NCBI GenBank assembly: GCA_012728855.1
Contig: JAAYEH010000301.1
Coordinates: 1-64,000 of the forward strand
DNA length: 64,000 nucleotides
Reading direction: 5' to 3'
From: Rhodopirellula sp.
Lineage (GTDB): Bacteria > Planctomycetota > Planctomycetia > Pirellulales > Thermoguttaceae
Below the pieces are notes generated by a model that saw only the letters and a program-made list of their open reading frames with translations, had not been told where the DNA came from and did not search any database. The position numbers and the translations under genes were made by a program. How positions within the stretch are numbered: the stretch's first letter is position 1; each line of letters begins with the position of its first letter. This document shows positions 44,881 to 53,407 of this stretch, one piece after another.

Positions 44881-45213
44881 ATGGAAAGTCAACAACAAGA
44901 AGCTGCCACCAAGAAGCCCATGACCAAGACGGAGATCATGGTCGCCTTGTCCGAGGCCACCGATCTCACCCGGCAGCAGGTTGCATGCCTGCTGGATGAG
45001 TTGGGCAAACTGATCGAGAAGAACCTCAGTGAAGGCGGACCGGGGGAATTTGCCATTCCCAGCCTGATGAAGATCAAGGTCGTCCGCAAGCCTGCCACCG
45101 AAGCTCGCAAGGGAATCAACCCCTTCACCAAAGAAGAGACCATCTTTAAGGCCAAGCCGGCCAAAAACGTGGTGAAGCTCATGCCGCTGAAGGGCTTGAA
45201 GGATATGGTCTGA
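44881..45213 (+). CDS. HU-family DNA-binding protein
   Basis: The 110-residue protein opens with a Gln/Lys-rich tail (MESQQQEAATKKPMTKTEIM) and continues into the HU/IHF-like fold: a helical part TDLTRQQVACLLDELGKLI and a beta-arm region (GGPGEFAIPSLMKIKVVRKP ... NPFTKEETIFKAKPAKNVVK). It has the extended C-terminus seen in planctomycete HU homologues. These proteins bend and compact DNA. AAGGA lies eight bases before the ATG. Confidence 0.8.
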   Translation: MESQQQEAATKKPMTKTEIMVALSEATDLTRQQVACLLDELGKLIEKNLSEGGPGEFAIPSLMKIKVVRKPATEARKGINPFTKEETIFKAKPAKNVVKLMPLKGLKDMV

Positions 45214-45247
45214 TCGGACGCAGCACGGATCAGGCGGGATCGAAGCA

Positions 45248-45715
45248 ATGAACGCGGAATTCTTGCGGGCGGCGATTCGGCTTTCGCTGGAGAAGATGGA
45301 ACTCGGCGAAGGCGGCCCCTTTGGAGCCGTGGTCGTAAGAAATGGCGAGATCATCGGTGAGGGCTGGAATCGCGTCCCATCGAGCAACGATCCAACGGCT
45401 CACGCCGAAATCGTCGCAATCCGTGACGCTTGCTTTCGACTGAAGTGCTTTTGTTTGTCTGGATGCGAAATCTACGCGAGTTGCGAGCCGTGTCCAATGT
45501 GTCTTGGGGCTATCCATTGGGCACGGCTCGATGCGCTCTATTTCGCTGCAACACGTCGAGACGCCGCCGCCGCGGGTTTCGACGATCAGGACATCCATGA
45601 CCAAATGGCGTTGCCGACGACGATGCACCGCTTTGCCACAGGTCAATCGCTTGAGGAGGAAGCCCGTGTAGCGTTCGACGCATGGAGGCAGAAGGCTGAT
45701 CGTATCGAATACTGA
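45248..45715 (+). CDS. guaD: Guanine deaminase (CDA superfamily)
   Basis: The 155-residue enzyme is of the cytidine-deaminase-like superfamily. Zinc ligands and the proton shuttle are in PTAHAEIVAIRDA and SCEPCPMCLGAIHWARL. Unlike tRNA adenosine deaminase, it ends with AGFDDQDIHDQ and a C-terminal tail with AWRQKADRIEY, the domain-swapped C-terminus of Bacillus-type guanine deaminase, so guanine to xanthine is the likely reaction. The ATG at 45248 lies 34 bases after the HU-like stop. Confidence 0.88.
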   Translation: MNAEFLRAAIRLSLEKMELGEGGPFGAVVVRNGEIIGEGWNRVPSSNDPTAHAEIVAIRDACFRLKCFCLSGCEIYASCEPCPMCLGAIHWARLDALYFAATRRDAAAAGFDDQDIHDQMALPTTMHRFATGQSLEEEARVAFDAWRQKADRIEY

Positions 45716-45863
45716 GTGGTTGGTCTTGAATCGAACGAGACCTCCAGCGCCCGGCAGTCGAACCGGGTGGCGCGGTGCGCTTGACGAAGTGTGGACCGGC
45801 TGGTAGTTTGGCCGGGATGGGTTGACCCGCTTTTTGGGACAACCGAGAGGCGAGAGGGAAGCC

Positions 45864-46832
45864 ATGCGAGCCATCTTGTTCGAAGCGCCGCGAAAGATCC
45901 GGCTTTTGGATGACGTGCCGGCGCCAAAGCCGAAGGCCGGCGAAGTTCTCGTGCAGTGCAGCTATATCGCGCTGTGTGGCACCAACATGGGCCCGTACAC
46001 CGGCGATGGTCGTTGGGGCAAGATTCAATGGCCTCCCCCGCCCGGTTGGTTGGGACACGAGAATATCGGGACGATCGTCGAGTCGGACGTCGCCGATTGG
46101 CCGGTCGGCACGCATGTGCTGGCCCATCCGGAGGACTACAACGGTTTCGCCGAATACATCGTTTCAAAGCCGGTCGGTTTGGCGAAGCTCCCTTCGGATG
46201 CGCCGGACCTGGCGGCCCTCGTCGTAGCCCAGCCGCTGGCGACTGTGCTCCGCGCCTTGGTCCGCACGGGCCCGGTGATTCGGCAGCGTTGTGCCGTCGT
46301 CGGCCAGGGCCCGATGGGATTGGTTTTTACCCACCTCCTCGGGCGGATGGGGGCGAGCCAGGTGATCGGCATCGACCGGATCGGCTGGCGTCTGGAGTGG
46401 GCCAAGAGATTCGGCGCCACCGACACGATCGACGCTTCGCAGGAAGACGTGGTCGAAAGCGTCCGGCGGTTGACGGATGGCAAGATGGTCGATTTTTGCG
46501 TTGAGGCGGTCGGCAAGCCGGATGCCTTGATCACATCGGCATACTTGCCCCGCCGACAGGGGCGCCTGTTTGTCTTCGGGGTGCCCCACCACGATCGTCA
46601 GGAGTTTCCGTGGTTTCACACGGTCGGCAATGAGACGGAGATCATCACCTCGATGGGCCCGGAGTGCATGGAGTACTTCCAGAACGCGGTGGACATGATC
46701 GTCCAGGGGCGAACCGACCTGACAGCGATGGTCACCCCGCGAATGCCGTGGGAGAAGGCTGCCGAGGCATTTGAAATGTATGCCGACCCCACCCATGTCA
46801 AGGACTCTCTGAAACTGACGCTAGTCGTATGA
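45864..46832 (+). CDS. Zinc-dependent alcohol dehydrogenase family protein (MDR superfamily)
   Basis: The 322-residue protein has a catalytic zinc site (CGTNMGPY and GHENIG) and a Rossmann loop VVGQGPMGLVFTHLLGRMGA. The structural-zinc cysteine cluster is missing, which places it with sorbitol- or threonine-dehydrogenase-type enzymes of reduced form. The substrate is unknown. The ATG at 45864 is preceded by GAGAGGGAA. It is the first gene of a co-directional run to 52974; the next gene starts after 55 bases. Confidence 0.85.
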   Translation: MRAILFEAPRKIRLLDDVPAPKPKAGEVLVQCSYIALCGTNMGPYTGDGRWGKIQWPPPPGWLGHENIGTIVESDVADWPVGTHVLAHPEDYNGFAEYIVSKPVGLAKLPSDAPDLAALVVAQPLATVLRALVRTGPVIRQRCAVVGQGPMGLVFTHLLGRMGASQVIGIDRIGWRLEWAKRFGATDTIDASQEDVVESVRRLTDGKMVDFCVEAVGKPDALITSAYLPRRQGRLFVFGVPHHDRQEFPWFHTVGNETEIITSMGPECMEYFQNAVDMIVQGRTDLTAMVTPRMPWEKAAEAFEMYADPTHVKDSLKLTLVV

Positions 46833-46887
46833 TCTGCCGGATGCCCTGGAAGTCGCCCAGCGGCGCCTGCTGCCGGAGATGCCCGCG

Positions 46888-48951
46888 ATGATTGCTTACG
46901 AGGTTTCCGGCCCTGTGGCCACACTCCGGCTCAATGCGCCGCCGCACAACGCGCTGACGCCCCGGCTGCTCGAGGAACTGCTCGGTGCGCTAGGGCGGGC
47001 TAACGCGGATCGGGCCGTGCGCGGAATGGTCATTCTTGGCGACGAAAACCGCTTTAGCGCCGGGGCGGAAGTGGAGTTGTTCCGCGAGGTGAGATCGGCC
47101 GAAGATGCGGTAGCGCTGTCGCGGACGTTTCAGGATGCACTGGAGCAGTTGGAAGATTCACCGAAGCCGGTCGCCGCTGCACTGGCCGGTACGGTGCTGG
47201 GCGGTGCCATCGAACTGGCGGCGGCCTGCCATTTTCGGGTTGCCACGACGACGGCGAGGTTCCGGATGCCGGAGGTCACGCTGGGCATCATACCAGGGGC
47301 GGGCGGCACGCAGCGGTTGCCCCGGCTGGTGGGTGTGGAAGCCGGGCTGCGCATGCTTGTGGCCGCTGAGACCGTCTCGGCGGAAAAGGCCCGCGATCTG
47401 GGGCTTGTCGATGAGGTTGTCGATCGATCCGATCTGCGCAGCACGGCCCACCGTCTCGTCGCGACCGGAGAGAAACCGGAAAAGACCAGCGTGCGCGCCG
47501 ACAAGCTCGGGCCGCCGGACGATGCGGCCGTCATCCTGGACAAGGCGCAAGAACGGATCGGCGTCGGGCGTCCCGAGATCATCGCCCCTTTCAGGATCCT
47601 TCAGTGTGTACGGACGGGACTGGAGCAGTCGTTCGAAGCGGGGCTCGCTGCCGAGCGGACGGGGTTCGCGCAGTGCATGGAAACCCCGGCGACCCGCAAT
47701 AAGCTTCACTTGTTTTTTGCAGCCCGCCGCCTTACGGAAGCCATCGCCGCGTCCACGTCTACTCGGTCATTCGTTCGGGCGGCAGTGGTGGGTGTCGGTA
47801 CGATGGGAACCGGGATCGTGCAGGCGTTGGCGTCGGCCGGTCTGCCGGTTGTTGCGATCGACCAGCGCGGCGATGCCCGAGACCGCGCTTTGCAGCAGAT
47901 CGAGAAATCGCTCCGCAAACGGGCGGCCGATGGCAAGCTCGGATCGGCCGGCGCCGATGAGATCCTGGGCCGGATCGCGCTATCCGGCGATCCAGCCGAT
48001 GCGAATTCCGCCGATCTGGTGATCGAAGCGGTCTACGAGGACCTGGAGGTCAAGCGACCGTTGATCGAACGCCTGGAGAACGTCTGTTCGAACGAGACAG
48101 TTATCGCCACCAATACGTCTACCCTTTCGCTGACGGAGATTGCCGCGGGCCTGCGGCGGCCGGAGCGTTTCCTCGGTCTGCATTTCTTCAACCCGGCCCA
48201 TCACATGCCGCTGGTGGAAGTGATCCGGCATGAACGCCTCGCGCCTGACGTGCTCACCGCCGCACTCGGCCTGATGAAGCGGATGCGGAAGACGCCGGTG
48301 GTCGTAAAGAATCGCGAAGGTTTCGTCGTGAACCGGCTATTCATCCCCTACGTCCAGGAGGCGTTTTCGCTTTTGGAAGAGGGGGCTGATGCGGCCACAA
48401 TCGACGCCGCGATGGTACAATTTGGTTTTCCGATGGGACCGCTGGTTTTGATCGACATGGCCGGGATCGACATCCTGGCCGACGCGCACCGGGTGCTGTA
48501 TCGGGCGGATCCGCGACTGGGGCCTCTGTCGCCGATCGCGCACCGGCTCGTCGCGGCCGGCCGTTCGGGACAAAAGGCCGGCGAGGGGGTATATCGATAC
48601 CAGCCCGGCGATCGCACTCCGCGGGAGAGCCCGGCAACCGAGCAGATCATCGTCGCGGTCCGTACCGAGCGGAAGCAGGGGCTACGCACATTCACCGCGG
48701 AGGAAATCGAAGAGCGGTTGGCGATGCGGATGGTTTGCGAGGCCGGCTATGTGATGGCGGAGCGGATCGTCGATTCGGCGGACGATGTGGATGTGGCCAC
48801 GGTGCTGGGATTGGGCTTTCCCGATTTTCACGGCGGAGTGATGCGGATGGTCCGCGACATGGGAGAGACGGAAATACGTGCTAGACTGAACCGGCTGGCG
48901 GCGGAGCATGGCGAGCGATTCGTTCCCGCTTCTCACCGGCATGATGAATAG
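46888..48951 (+). CDS. Fused enoyl-CoA hydratase / 3-hydroxyacyl-CoA dehydrogenase (FadB/FadJ-like)
   Basis: The 687-residue bifunctional protein has an N-terminal crotonase domain with the acyl-CoA oxyanion motif FSAGAEVELF and catalytic Glu residues in GTVLGGAIELAAAC and MPEVTLGIIPGAGGTQRL. The C-terminal NAD domain has GVGTMGTGIVQALASAG, NTSTLSLTEIA and the catalytic His in HFFNPAHHMPLVEV. It hydrates enoyl-CoA and oxidises the product. There is no FadA thiolase gene nearby. I prefer the ATG at 46888 over 46879, which is too close to the GGAG site. Confidence 0.92.
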   Translation: MIAYEVSGPVATLRLNAPPHNALTPRLLEELLGALGRANADRAVRGMVILGDENRFSAGAEVELFREVRSAEDAVALSRTFQDALEQLEDSPKPVAAALAGTVLGGAIELAAACHFRVATTTARFRMPEVTLGIIPGAGGTQRLPRLVGVEAGLRMLVAAETVSAEKARDLGLVDEVVDRSDLRSTAHRLVATGEKPEKTSVRADKLGPPDDAAVILDKAQERIGVGRPEIIAPFRILQCVRTGLEQSFEAGLAAERTGFAQCMETPATRNKLHLFFAARRLTEAIAASTSTRSFVRAAVVGVGTMGTGIVQALASAGLPVVAIDQRGDARDRALQQIEKSLRKRAADGKLGSAGADEILGRIALSGDPADANSADLVIEAVYEDLEVKRPLIERLENVCSNETVIATNTSTLSLTEIAAGLRRPERFLGLHFFNPAHHMPLVEVIRHERLAPDVLTAALGLMKRMRKTPVVVKNREGFVVNRLFIPYVQEAFSLLEEGADAATIDAAMVQFGFPMGPLVLIDMAGIDILADAHRVLYRADPRLGPLSPIAHRLVAAGRSGQKAGEGVYRYQPGDRTPRESPATEQIIVAVRTERKQGLRTFTAEEIEERLAMRMVCEAGYVMAERIVDSADDVDVATVLGLGFPDFHGGVMRMVRDMGETEIRARLNRLAAEHGERFVPASHRHDE

Positions 48952-48969
48952 GCAGGTTGCAGACCTGCC
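48951..48969. repeat. Short hairpin between operon genes
   Basis: GGCAGG TTGCAGA CCTGCC forms a 6-bp stem and lies directly after the FadB-like stop codon. No T-run follows, so it is more likely an intercistronic hairpin than a terminator. Confidence 0.35.
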
Positions 48970-48993
48970 CCATGACTATCGAAAGGAGATTCA

Positions 48994-50223
48994 ATGTCGT
49001 CCGCTTCGGAACGAAAGGACTTCGCAGCGAATAAGCAACTTCGGACCGTGATGGGGGACTATTTCGCCCAGATTGGTCGCGGTCCGCAGGAGGGAAAGAA
49101 GACCGCTTGGTGTACCAGCGTCGGTCCGGCCGAGCTGCTGCGAGCGATGGGGTTCAATGTCTATTTCCCGGAAAACCACGGGGCGATGCTGGGCGCCGCC
49201 CGCATGGCGTCGGACCTGATTCCGCTGGCCAATGCCCGCGGCTTCTCGCCCGACATCTGTTCCTACCTCACCAGCGACGTCGGCTCGTACTTGAAGGGCG
49301 CGACTCCCCTGCAGAAGATGGGTTTGGAAGGGCTGCCGAAGGCGGACGTGCTCGTCTTCAACACCAACCAGTGCCGCGACGTGAAGGACTGGTTCCAGTG
49401 GTACGCCCGCGAGTGGAACGTGCCGTGCATCGGCATTCACACTCCCCGCGCCATCGGCGAGATGGACGATTCGTTGGTGAAGTACATCGCCGGCCAGATC
49501 GAGGAGCTGGTCGCACCGTTGGAGGAGGTGTCGGGCACGGCGTTCGACATCGACCGGCTGCGGGAGACCGTGAAGATTTCCCGCCAGTGTACCGTGTTGT
49601 GGAAGGCGGTCATCGAGACCGCGGCGAATGTCCCTTCGCCGATCAGTTTCTTCGACGAGACGATCCAGATGGGGCCGGCGGTCGTGCTGCGGGGCGAAAC
49701 CGTGGCGGTCGACTACTATCGGCTGCTGCTGGACGAACTGAACCAGCGGATCAGAGACGGCGTGGCGGCGGTGCAGGATGAGCGGCTCAGAGTCTACTGG
49801 GAGGGGATGCCGATCTGGGGCAAACTTCGCGATCTCTCCTCGCAGTTTCTCGCCATGAAGGCCTGCGTGGTCGCCTCGACCTACTGCAATAGTTGGATCT
49901 TCGAAGCCCTCGATCCGGCCGATCCGTTTCAGAGCATGGCGCGAGCGTATTCCAGCATCTTCATTTGCCGCAGCGACGATTTCAAGGAGAACTACATCCA
50001 GCGGATGGTCGAGCAGTTCCGTGTCGACGGCATCCTCTTCCACGACGCCAAGACCTGCCCGAACAACTCCAACTGCCGCTACGAGATGCCGCAGCGGCTC
50101 CAGCAGAAGTTGGGCAAGCCCTTCTTGATCGTCAACGGCGATCTCAACGACCTGCGGCTCTATTCCGAGGAACAGACCCGCACGAACATCGAAGCCTTTG
50201 CCGAGCAGCTTGCCGAGGCGTAG
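48994..50223 (+). CDS. 2-hydroxyacyl-CoA dehydratase / benzoyl-CoA reductase-type Fe-S subunit (HgdB/BcrC-like)
   Basis: The 409-residue protein belongs to the HgdA/HgdB/BcrB/BcrC family, whose members bind a [4Fe-4S] cluster and perform ATP-driven radical dehydration or reduction of acyl-CoA. Family features visible are WCTSVGPAELLRAMGFNVYF, PENHGAML, ICSYLTSDVGSYLKG, FNTNQCRDVKDWF and GILFHDAKTCPNNSNC; the cysteines here are cluster-ligand candidates. True dehydratases use two such subunits; only one is encoded here. GGAG lies seven bases before the ATG. The activator gene follows after 29 bases. Confidence 0.85.
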   Translation: MSSASERKDFAANKQLRTVMGDYFAQIGRGPQEGKKTAWCTSVGPAELLRAMGFNVYFPENHGAMLGAARMASDLIPLANARGFSPDICSYLTSDVGSYLKGATPLQKMGLEGLPKADVLVFNTNQCRDVKDWFQWYAREWNVPCIGIHTPRAIGEMDDSLVKYIAGQIEELVAPLEEVSGTAFDIDRLRETVKISRQCTVLWKAVIETAANVPSPISFFDETIQMGPAVVLRGETVAVDYYRLLLDELNQRIRDGVAAVQDERLRVYWEGMPIWGKLRDLSSQFLAMKACVVASTYCNSWIFEALDPADPFQSMARAYSSIFICRSDDFKENYIQRMVEQFRVDGILFHDAKTCPNNSNCRYEMPQRLQQKLGKPFLIVNGDLNDLRLYSEEQTRTNIEAFAEQLAEA

Positions 50224-50252
50224 TCACGACCATCCGAGGTGCGGAAAGAAGA

Positions 50253-51047
50253 ATGCCTTGTTTTTGCGGTGTGGATATCGGCGCGTCGGCGGCGAAGTTG
50301 GTGATCGTCGATGAGAGGAAACAGATCGTGGCCGCCAGCGTGCGCCGCTCGGGAATCGACTACGCCGCTACGGCCGGGCGATGCCTGGAAGAGGCGATTG
50401 CCGCGTCCGGCCTCGATCGCGAAGCCATTGCCGGAACCTTTTCGACCGGCTACGGCCGCGACAACGTTCCCTGGGCGGACGGCAAAGCGACCGAGATCGC
50501 CTGCCATGGCAAAGGCGCTTATCATCACTTCCCTCATGCGATAACCGTGATCGACATCGGCGCGCAGGACAGCAAAGTGATCCATCTCGACGACGCCGGC
50601 CGCCGCACCAACTTCAAGATGAACCGCAAGTGCGCGGCGGGCACGGGGGCTTTTCTCGAGGAAATCGCCTACCGGCTCGATTTACCGTTGGATCAACTCA
50701 ACGGCCTGGCGGAGCAGGCCGATGAGGACGTCACGTTGGGCAGTTTCTGCACGGTCTTCGCCGCCACGGAGATTCTCGCCCTGATCCGCGCCGGCCGCCG
50801 TGTGGAGAACATCGTCAAAGGGGCTTTTCGCTCCGTGCTGAAACGCATTGTGGAAATGGATACGGTCCAAGGGCGGCTGGTGATGACCGGCGGAGTGGTG
50901 GCACACAACCGCTTGCTGGCCGTGCTGGCCGAGGAGTATTTTGGACAGCAGGCGCTGGTTTCACCGCAGCCGCAGTTGATTGGCGCGCTCGGCGCGGCTT
51001 TGTTTGCCTTGGAACGGTCCGAAAAAGGAGAACGCTCATGCTCGTGA
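50253..51047 (+). CDS. Acyl-CoA dehydratase activase (HgdC/BcrA-D-like ATPase)
   Basis: The 264-residue protein belongs to the BadF/BadG/BcrA/BcrD ASKHA ATPase family, which transfers one electron at very low potential by ATP hydrolysis to the dehydratase subunit. It opens GVDIGASAAKLVIVD (phosphate loop), has DIGAQDSKVI and the GTGAFLEE region. Cys127 (RKCAAGTGAF) and Cys166 (GSFCTVFAATE) lie at the positions of the two cluster ligands of HgdC, so a [4Fe-4S] bridging a homodimer is expected. Its last 10 bases overlap the next gene. Confidence 0.92.
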   Translation: MPCFCGVDIGASAAKLVIVDERKQIVAASVRRSGIDYAATAGRCLEEAIAASGLDREAIAGTFSTGYGRDNVPWADGKATEIACHGKGAYHHFPHAITVIDIGAQDSKVIHLDDAGRRTNFKMNRKCAAGTGAFLEEIAYRLDLPLDQLNGLAEQADEDVTLGSFCTVFAATEILALIRAGRRVENIVKGAFRSVLKRIVEMDTVQGRLVMTGGVVAHNRLLAVLAEEYFGQQALVSPQPQLIGALGAALFALERSEKGERSCS

Positions 51048-51976
51048 AAGACCCGCCCGTCGAACTCGCCGAGGGGCTTTGGATGCTGGGAACCAGCGAA
51101 TATCCGCTGTATGTCTTCCGAAGTGGCGGCGAATACACGGTTTTTGAAGGCGGGATCGGCGCGTCGGGATCGCTGCTTGCGGAGCAGCTTGCCGCAATGA
51201 AGATCGACGGGGAACAGGTCGCCCGCATCGTGGTGACCCACGCGCATCCGGATCACGTCATGGCGGTGCCGGCTTTCCGAAAGATGTTCCCCAAGGCTAC
51301 GGTGCTGGCCTCGGAAGCCGCCGCCAAGACATTGGCCGTGGAAAAGGTGGTTGCCTTTTTCGCCAAGATGGATCAGATGCTCTGCGCGTCGCTCACCGAG
51401 CACGGGCTGATTCGAGAGCAATGCGGCACGGTTGCGGCGGTGGAGAACCGCATCGTGGTGGATCGGCCCCTGCATGAAGGCGACGTCGTCGAGGTCGGTT
51501 CCGGCAAGGCGTTCGAGGTGCTGGAAACGCCCGGCCACAGCGATTGCAGCCTCAGTTTTTTCGAGCCGACCGCGGGCATCCTGGTCGTCTCCGACGCCAC
51601 CGGCTACTACATGCCGCAGCACGACGCCTGGTGGCCGAACTACTTCACGGATTACGGCAGGTACGTCGAGTCGATCCAGCGACTGGCCGGGTTGAAGGCC
51701 GAGGTGCTCTGCCTGAGCCACAACGGGGCGGTGCGCGGGGCCGAGGCGGTTGCCGCCTATTTCCGCGGGGCCGTCGACGCGACGCGTCGCTACCACCAGC
51801 GGATCGTCGAAGCGTTCCGCGCCGGCACGCCGGTGCGCGAGATCAGCGAGACGCTCGGGAAGGAGATCCACGAGAAGACTCCACTGATGCCGCTGGACTT
51901 CTTTCAAAAAAACTGCGGCCTCTTGATCAAGCTGTCGCTGAAGCATGAAGGTATCGAGCCGGAGAAAGCCCAATGA
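51038..51976 (+). CDS. MBL-fold metallo-hydrolase
   Basis: The 312-residue protein has the metallo-beta-lactamase motif THAHPDHVMA, further metal-site residues in ETPGHSDCSLSFF and LVVSDATGY, and LCLSHNGAVRG. In this context a thioesterase-like or lactonase role is plausible; this is inference. It starts 10 bases before the activator stop, with AAAGGAG seven bases upstream, and overlaps the next gene as ATGA. Confidence 0.85.
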   Translation: MLVKDPPVELAEGLWMLGTSEYPLYVFRSGGEYTVFEGGIGASGSLLAEQLAAMKIDGEQVARIVVTHAHPDHVMAVPAFRKMFPKATVLASEAAAKTLAVEKVVAFFAKMDQMLCASLTEHGLIREQCGTVAAVENRIVVDRPLHEGDVVEVGSGKAFEVLETPGHSDCSLSFFEPTAGILVVSDATGYYMPQHDAWWPNYFTDYGRYVESIQRLAGLKAEVLCLSHNGAVRGAEAVAAYFRGAVDATRRYHQRIVEAFRAGTPVREISETLGKEIHEKTPLMPLDFFQKNCGLLIKLSLKHEGIEPEKAQ

Positions 51977-52974
51977 CACGCGCGAAAATCCTGGGGACCG
52001 GTCACTATGTGCCGCCGCGGGTGGTGACCAACTTCGACGTGATGAAGATGATGGAGACCTCCAACGAGTTCATCGTCGAGCGGACCGGGGTCGAGCGGCG
52101 GCGCCACGCCGAGGCGGGCGTGGCCGCTTCGGATCTGGCCGTGCCGGCCTGCCAGGCCGCGATCGAAGACGCCGGCCTGAGCATGGACCAGATCGACCTG
52201 GTGATCATGAACACGATCACTCCCGACCACGCCGACCCCGGCTGCGCCTTCTTTCTGCAGGCCAAGTTGGGCCTGCCCGGTGTGCCGGTTCTCGATATCA
52301 AGCAGCAGTGCGCGGGGCTGATTTACGGGCTGTCGCTGGCCGATCATTTTGTCCGCGCGGGAACCTACCGGCACGTGCTGGTGGCCTGCTCGGAGGTGCT
52401 CTCCACGCGGATCGACGGCTCCTACGAAGGGCGGAACATCGCCATCCTCTTCGGCGACGGGGCAGGGGCGGTCGTCGTCGGGCCCGCGGAGGACGATCGC
52501 GCGGGAATCCTCTCGACGATCCTTCACGCCGACGGCCGCGGCGCCAAGGCGTTGTACACCGCCGCGCCGGGCAGCGCCCTGGGGCGGAAGGAGCATGTGA
52601 CGAAAGACGACATCGACGCCGGACGAGTCCACTTCCGCATGGATGGAAAGACGGTCTTCGAGAACGGGGTCGGCAAGATGTCGGAGGCGGTCTTTGAGTC
52701 GCTGGAAGCCAACGGCTTGGCGATGGACCAGATCGACGTGCTCGTGCCGCATCAGGCCAACCTGCGAATGCTGGAGGCGATTGTCGCCCGCACCGGATTC
52801 CCGCAGGCGAAGGTTTACGTCAACGTGCCCGAGTACGGCAATGTCGCCTCCGCGTCGCTGCCAATCGCCTTGGACGAAGCGAGGAAGTGCGGGATGATTC
52901 GCCAGGGGAGCGTGGCCCTGTTGGTCGCTTTTGGTTCCGGTTTCGTCTGGGGTTCGGCGCTGGTGCGGATGTGA
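51973..52974 (+). CDS. 3-oxoacyl-ACP synthase III family protein (FabH-like)
   Basis: The 333-residue thiolase-fold enzyme has the complete KAS III triad: Cys113 (KQQCAGLIYG), His260 (VPHQANLRM) and Asn290 (YGNVASASLP). The fold opening ILGTGHYVPPRVVTN and the C-terminal GFVWGSALVRM are typical. KAS III enzymes condense an acyl-CoA primer with malonyl-ACP; relatives form head-to-head or other products. Its position in an operon with a dehydratase/activator pair is unusual. It ends the operon at 52974. Confidence 0.9.
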   Translation: MTRAKILGTGHYVPPRVVTNFDVMKMMETSNEFIVERTGVERRRHAEAGVAASDLAVPACQAAIEDAGLSMDQIDLVIMNTITPDHADPGCAFFLQAKLGLPGVPVLDIKQQCAGLIYGLSLADHFVRAGTYRHVLVACSEVLSTRIDGSYEGRNIAILFGDGAGAVVVGPAEDDRAGILSTILHADGRGAKALYTAAPGSALGRKEHVTKDDIDAGRVHFRMDGKTVFENGVGKMSEAVFESLEANGLAMDQIDVLVPHQANLRMLEAIVARTGFPQAKVYVNVPEYGNVASASLPIALDEARKCGMIRQGSVALLVAFGSGFVWGSALVRM

Positions 52975-53016
52975 TCGTGAACATCGGCGAGGATTGCTGA
53001 GACTGTAAACGGAGTT

Positions 53017-53034
53017 GAAAACGGGACTGGCTCC
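53017..53034. repeat. Short fragment resembling family A core
   Basis: GAAAACGGGACTGGCTCC resembles the ACGGGGACTGGCTCC part of family A copy 56702 but lacks the matching second half. It may be a remnant. Confidence 0.3.
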
Positions 53035-53112
53035 CTGCGTGGTTTTGGCTCCGAATCATCGAGGAAACGTCTGCTTGCCTTTGGCACTGCGAAGATCTGG
53101 CCGTCCATGCCA

Positions 53113-53141
53113 TTGACACCACGGCGAAATCTGGCTAACTT
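53113..53141 (+). promoter_or_regulatory. Promoter of the antitoxin/PIN pair, probably leaderless
   Basis: TTGACA (53113-53118) is a perfect -35 box. A -10-like TAACTT follows 17 bases later (53136-53141). The start point would fall at about 53148, practically at the ATG (53150), and no ribosome site is present. A directly repeated GCTAACT (53134 and 53143) straddles the start and could be an operator. Confidence 0.5.
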
Positions 53142-53149
53142 AGCTAACT

Positions 53150-53407
53150 ATGATCACCGTCAACATGCACGAAGCCAAAACTCGCCTTTCCGAGCTGGTG
53201 AAAGCCGTAGAGGAGCACGGGGAGACCGTCATTCTGCAGCGTCACGGTAAGCCCGTTGCGGAGATCCACGCCTATGCCGGCCAGTCGGCACAGCACGGGA
53301 TTCAACGTGACCTGACGCCCGATCCGCGCCTTCGCCCCGTATTTGCCCCAGGGTACGACCCCGCTGAGCCGCTCGGCGAAGACGAATGGCCATCTGACTT
53401 GCAATGA
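53150..53407 (+). CDS. Phd/YefM-type antitoxin
   Basis: The 85-residue protein opens MITVNMHEAKTRLSELVKAV and continues GETVILQRHGKPVAEIHAY, the standard Phd/YefM fold that binds its own promoter, followed by an acidic C-terminal tail (PLGEDEWPSDLQ) that would neutralise the toxin. The stop overlaps the toxin start (ATGA). The pair is intact, unlike the one at 516-1060. Confidence 0.9.
   Translation: MITVNMHEAKTRLSELVKAVEEHGETVILQRHGKPVAEIHAYAGQSAQHGIQRDLTPDPRLRPVFAPGYDPAEPLGEDEWPSDLQ

Noticed and set aside
48951-48969. Rho-independent terminator inside the dehydratase operon
   Set aside because: The hairpin has a 6-bp stem and no T-run, so it is not convincing as a terminator.
45864-50223. 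A benzoyl-CoA degradation cluster (Zn dehydrogenase, hydratase, reductase, activator)
   Set aside because: Benzoyl-CoA reductase needs two HgdB/BcrC-type and two activator-type subunits, a ring hydrolase and a ferredoxin; only one of each main type and none of the others are present.
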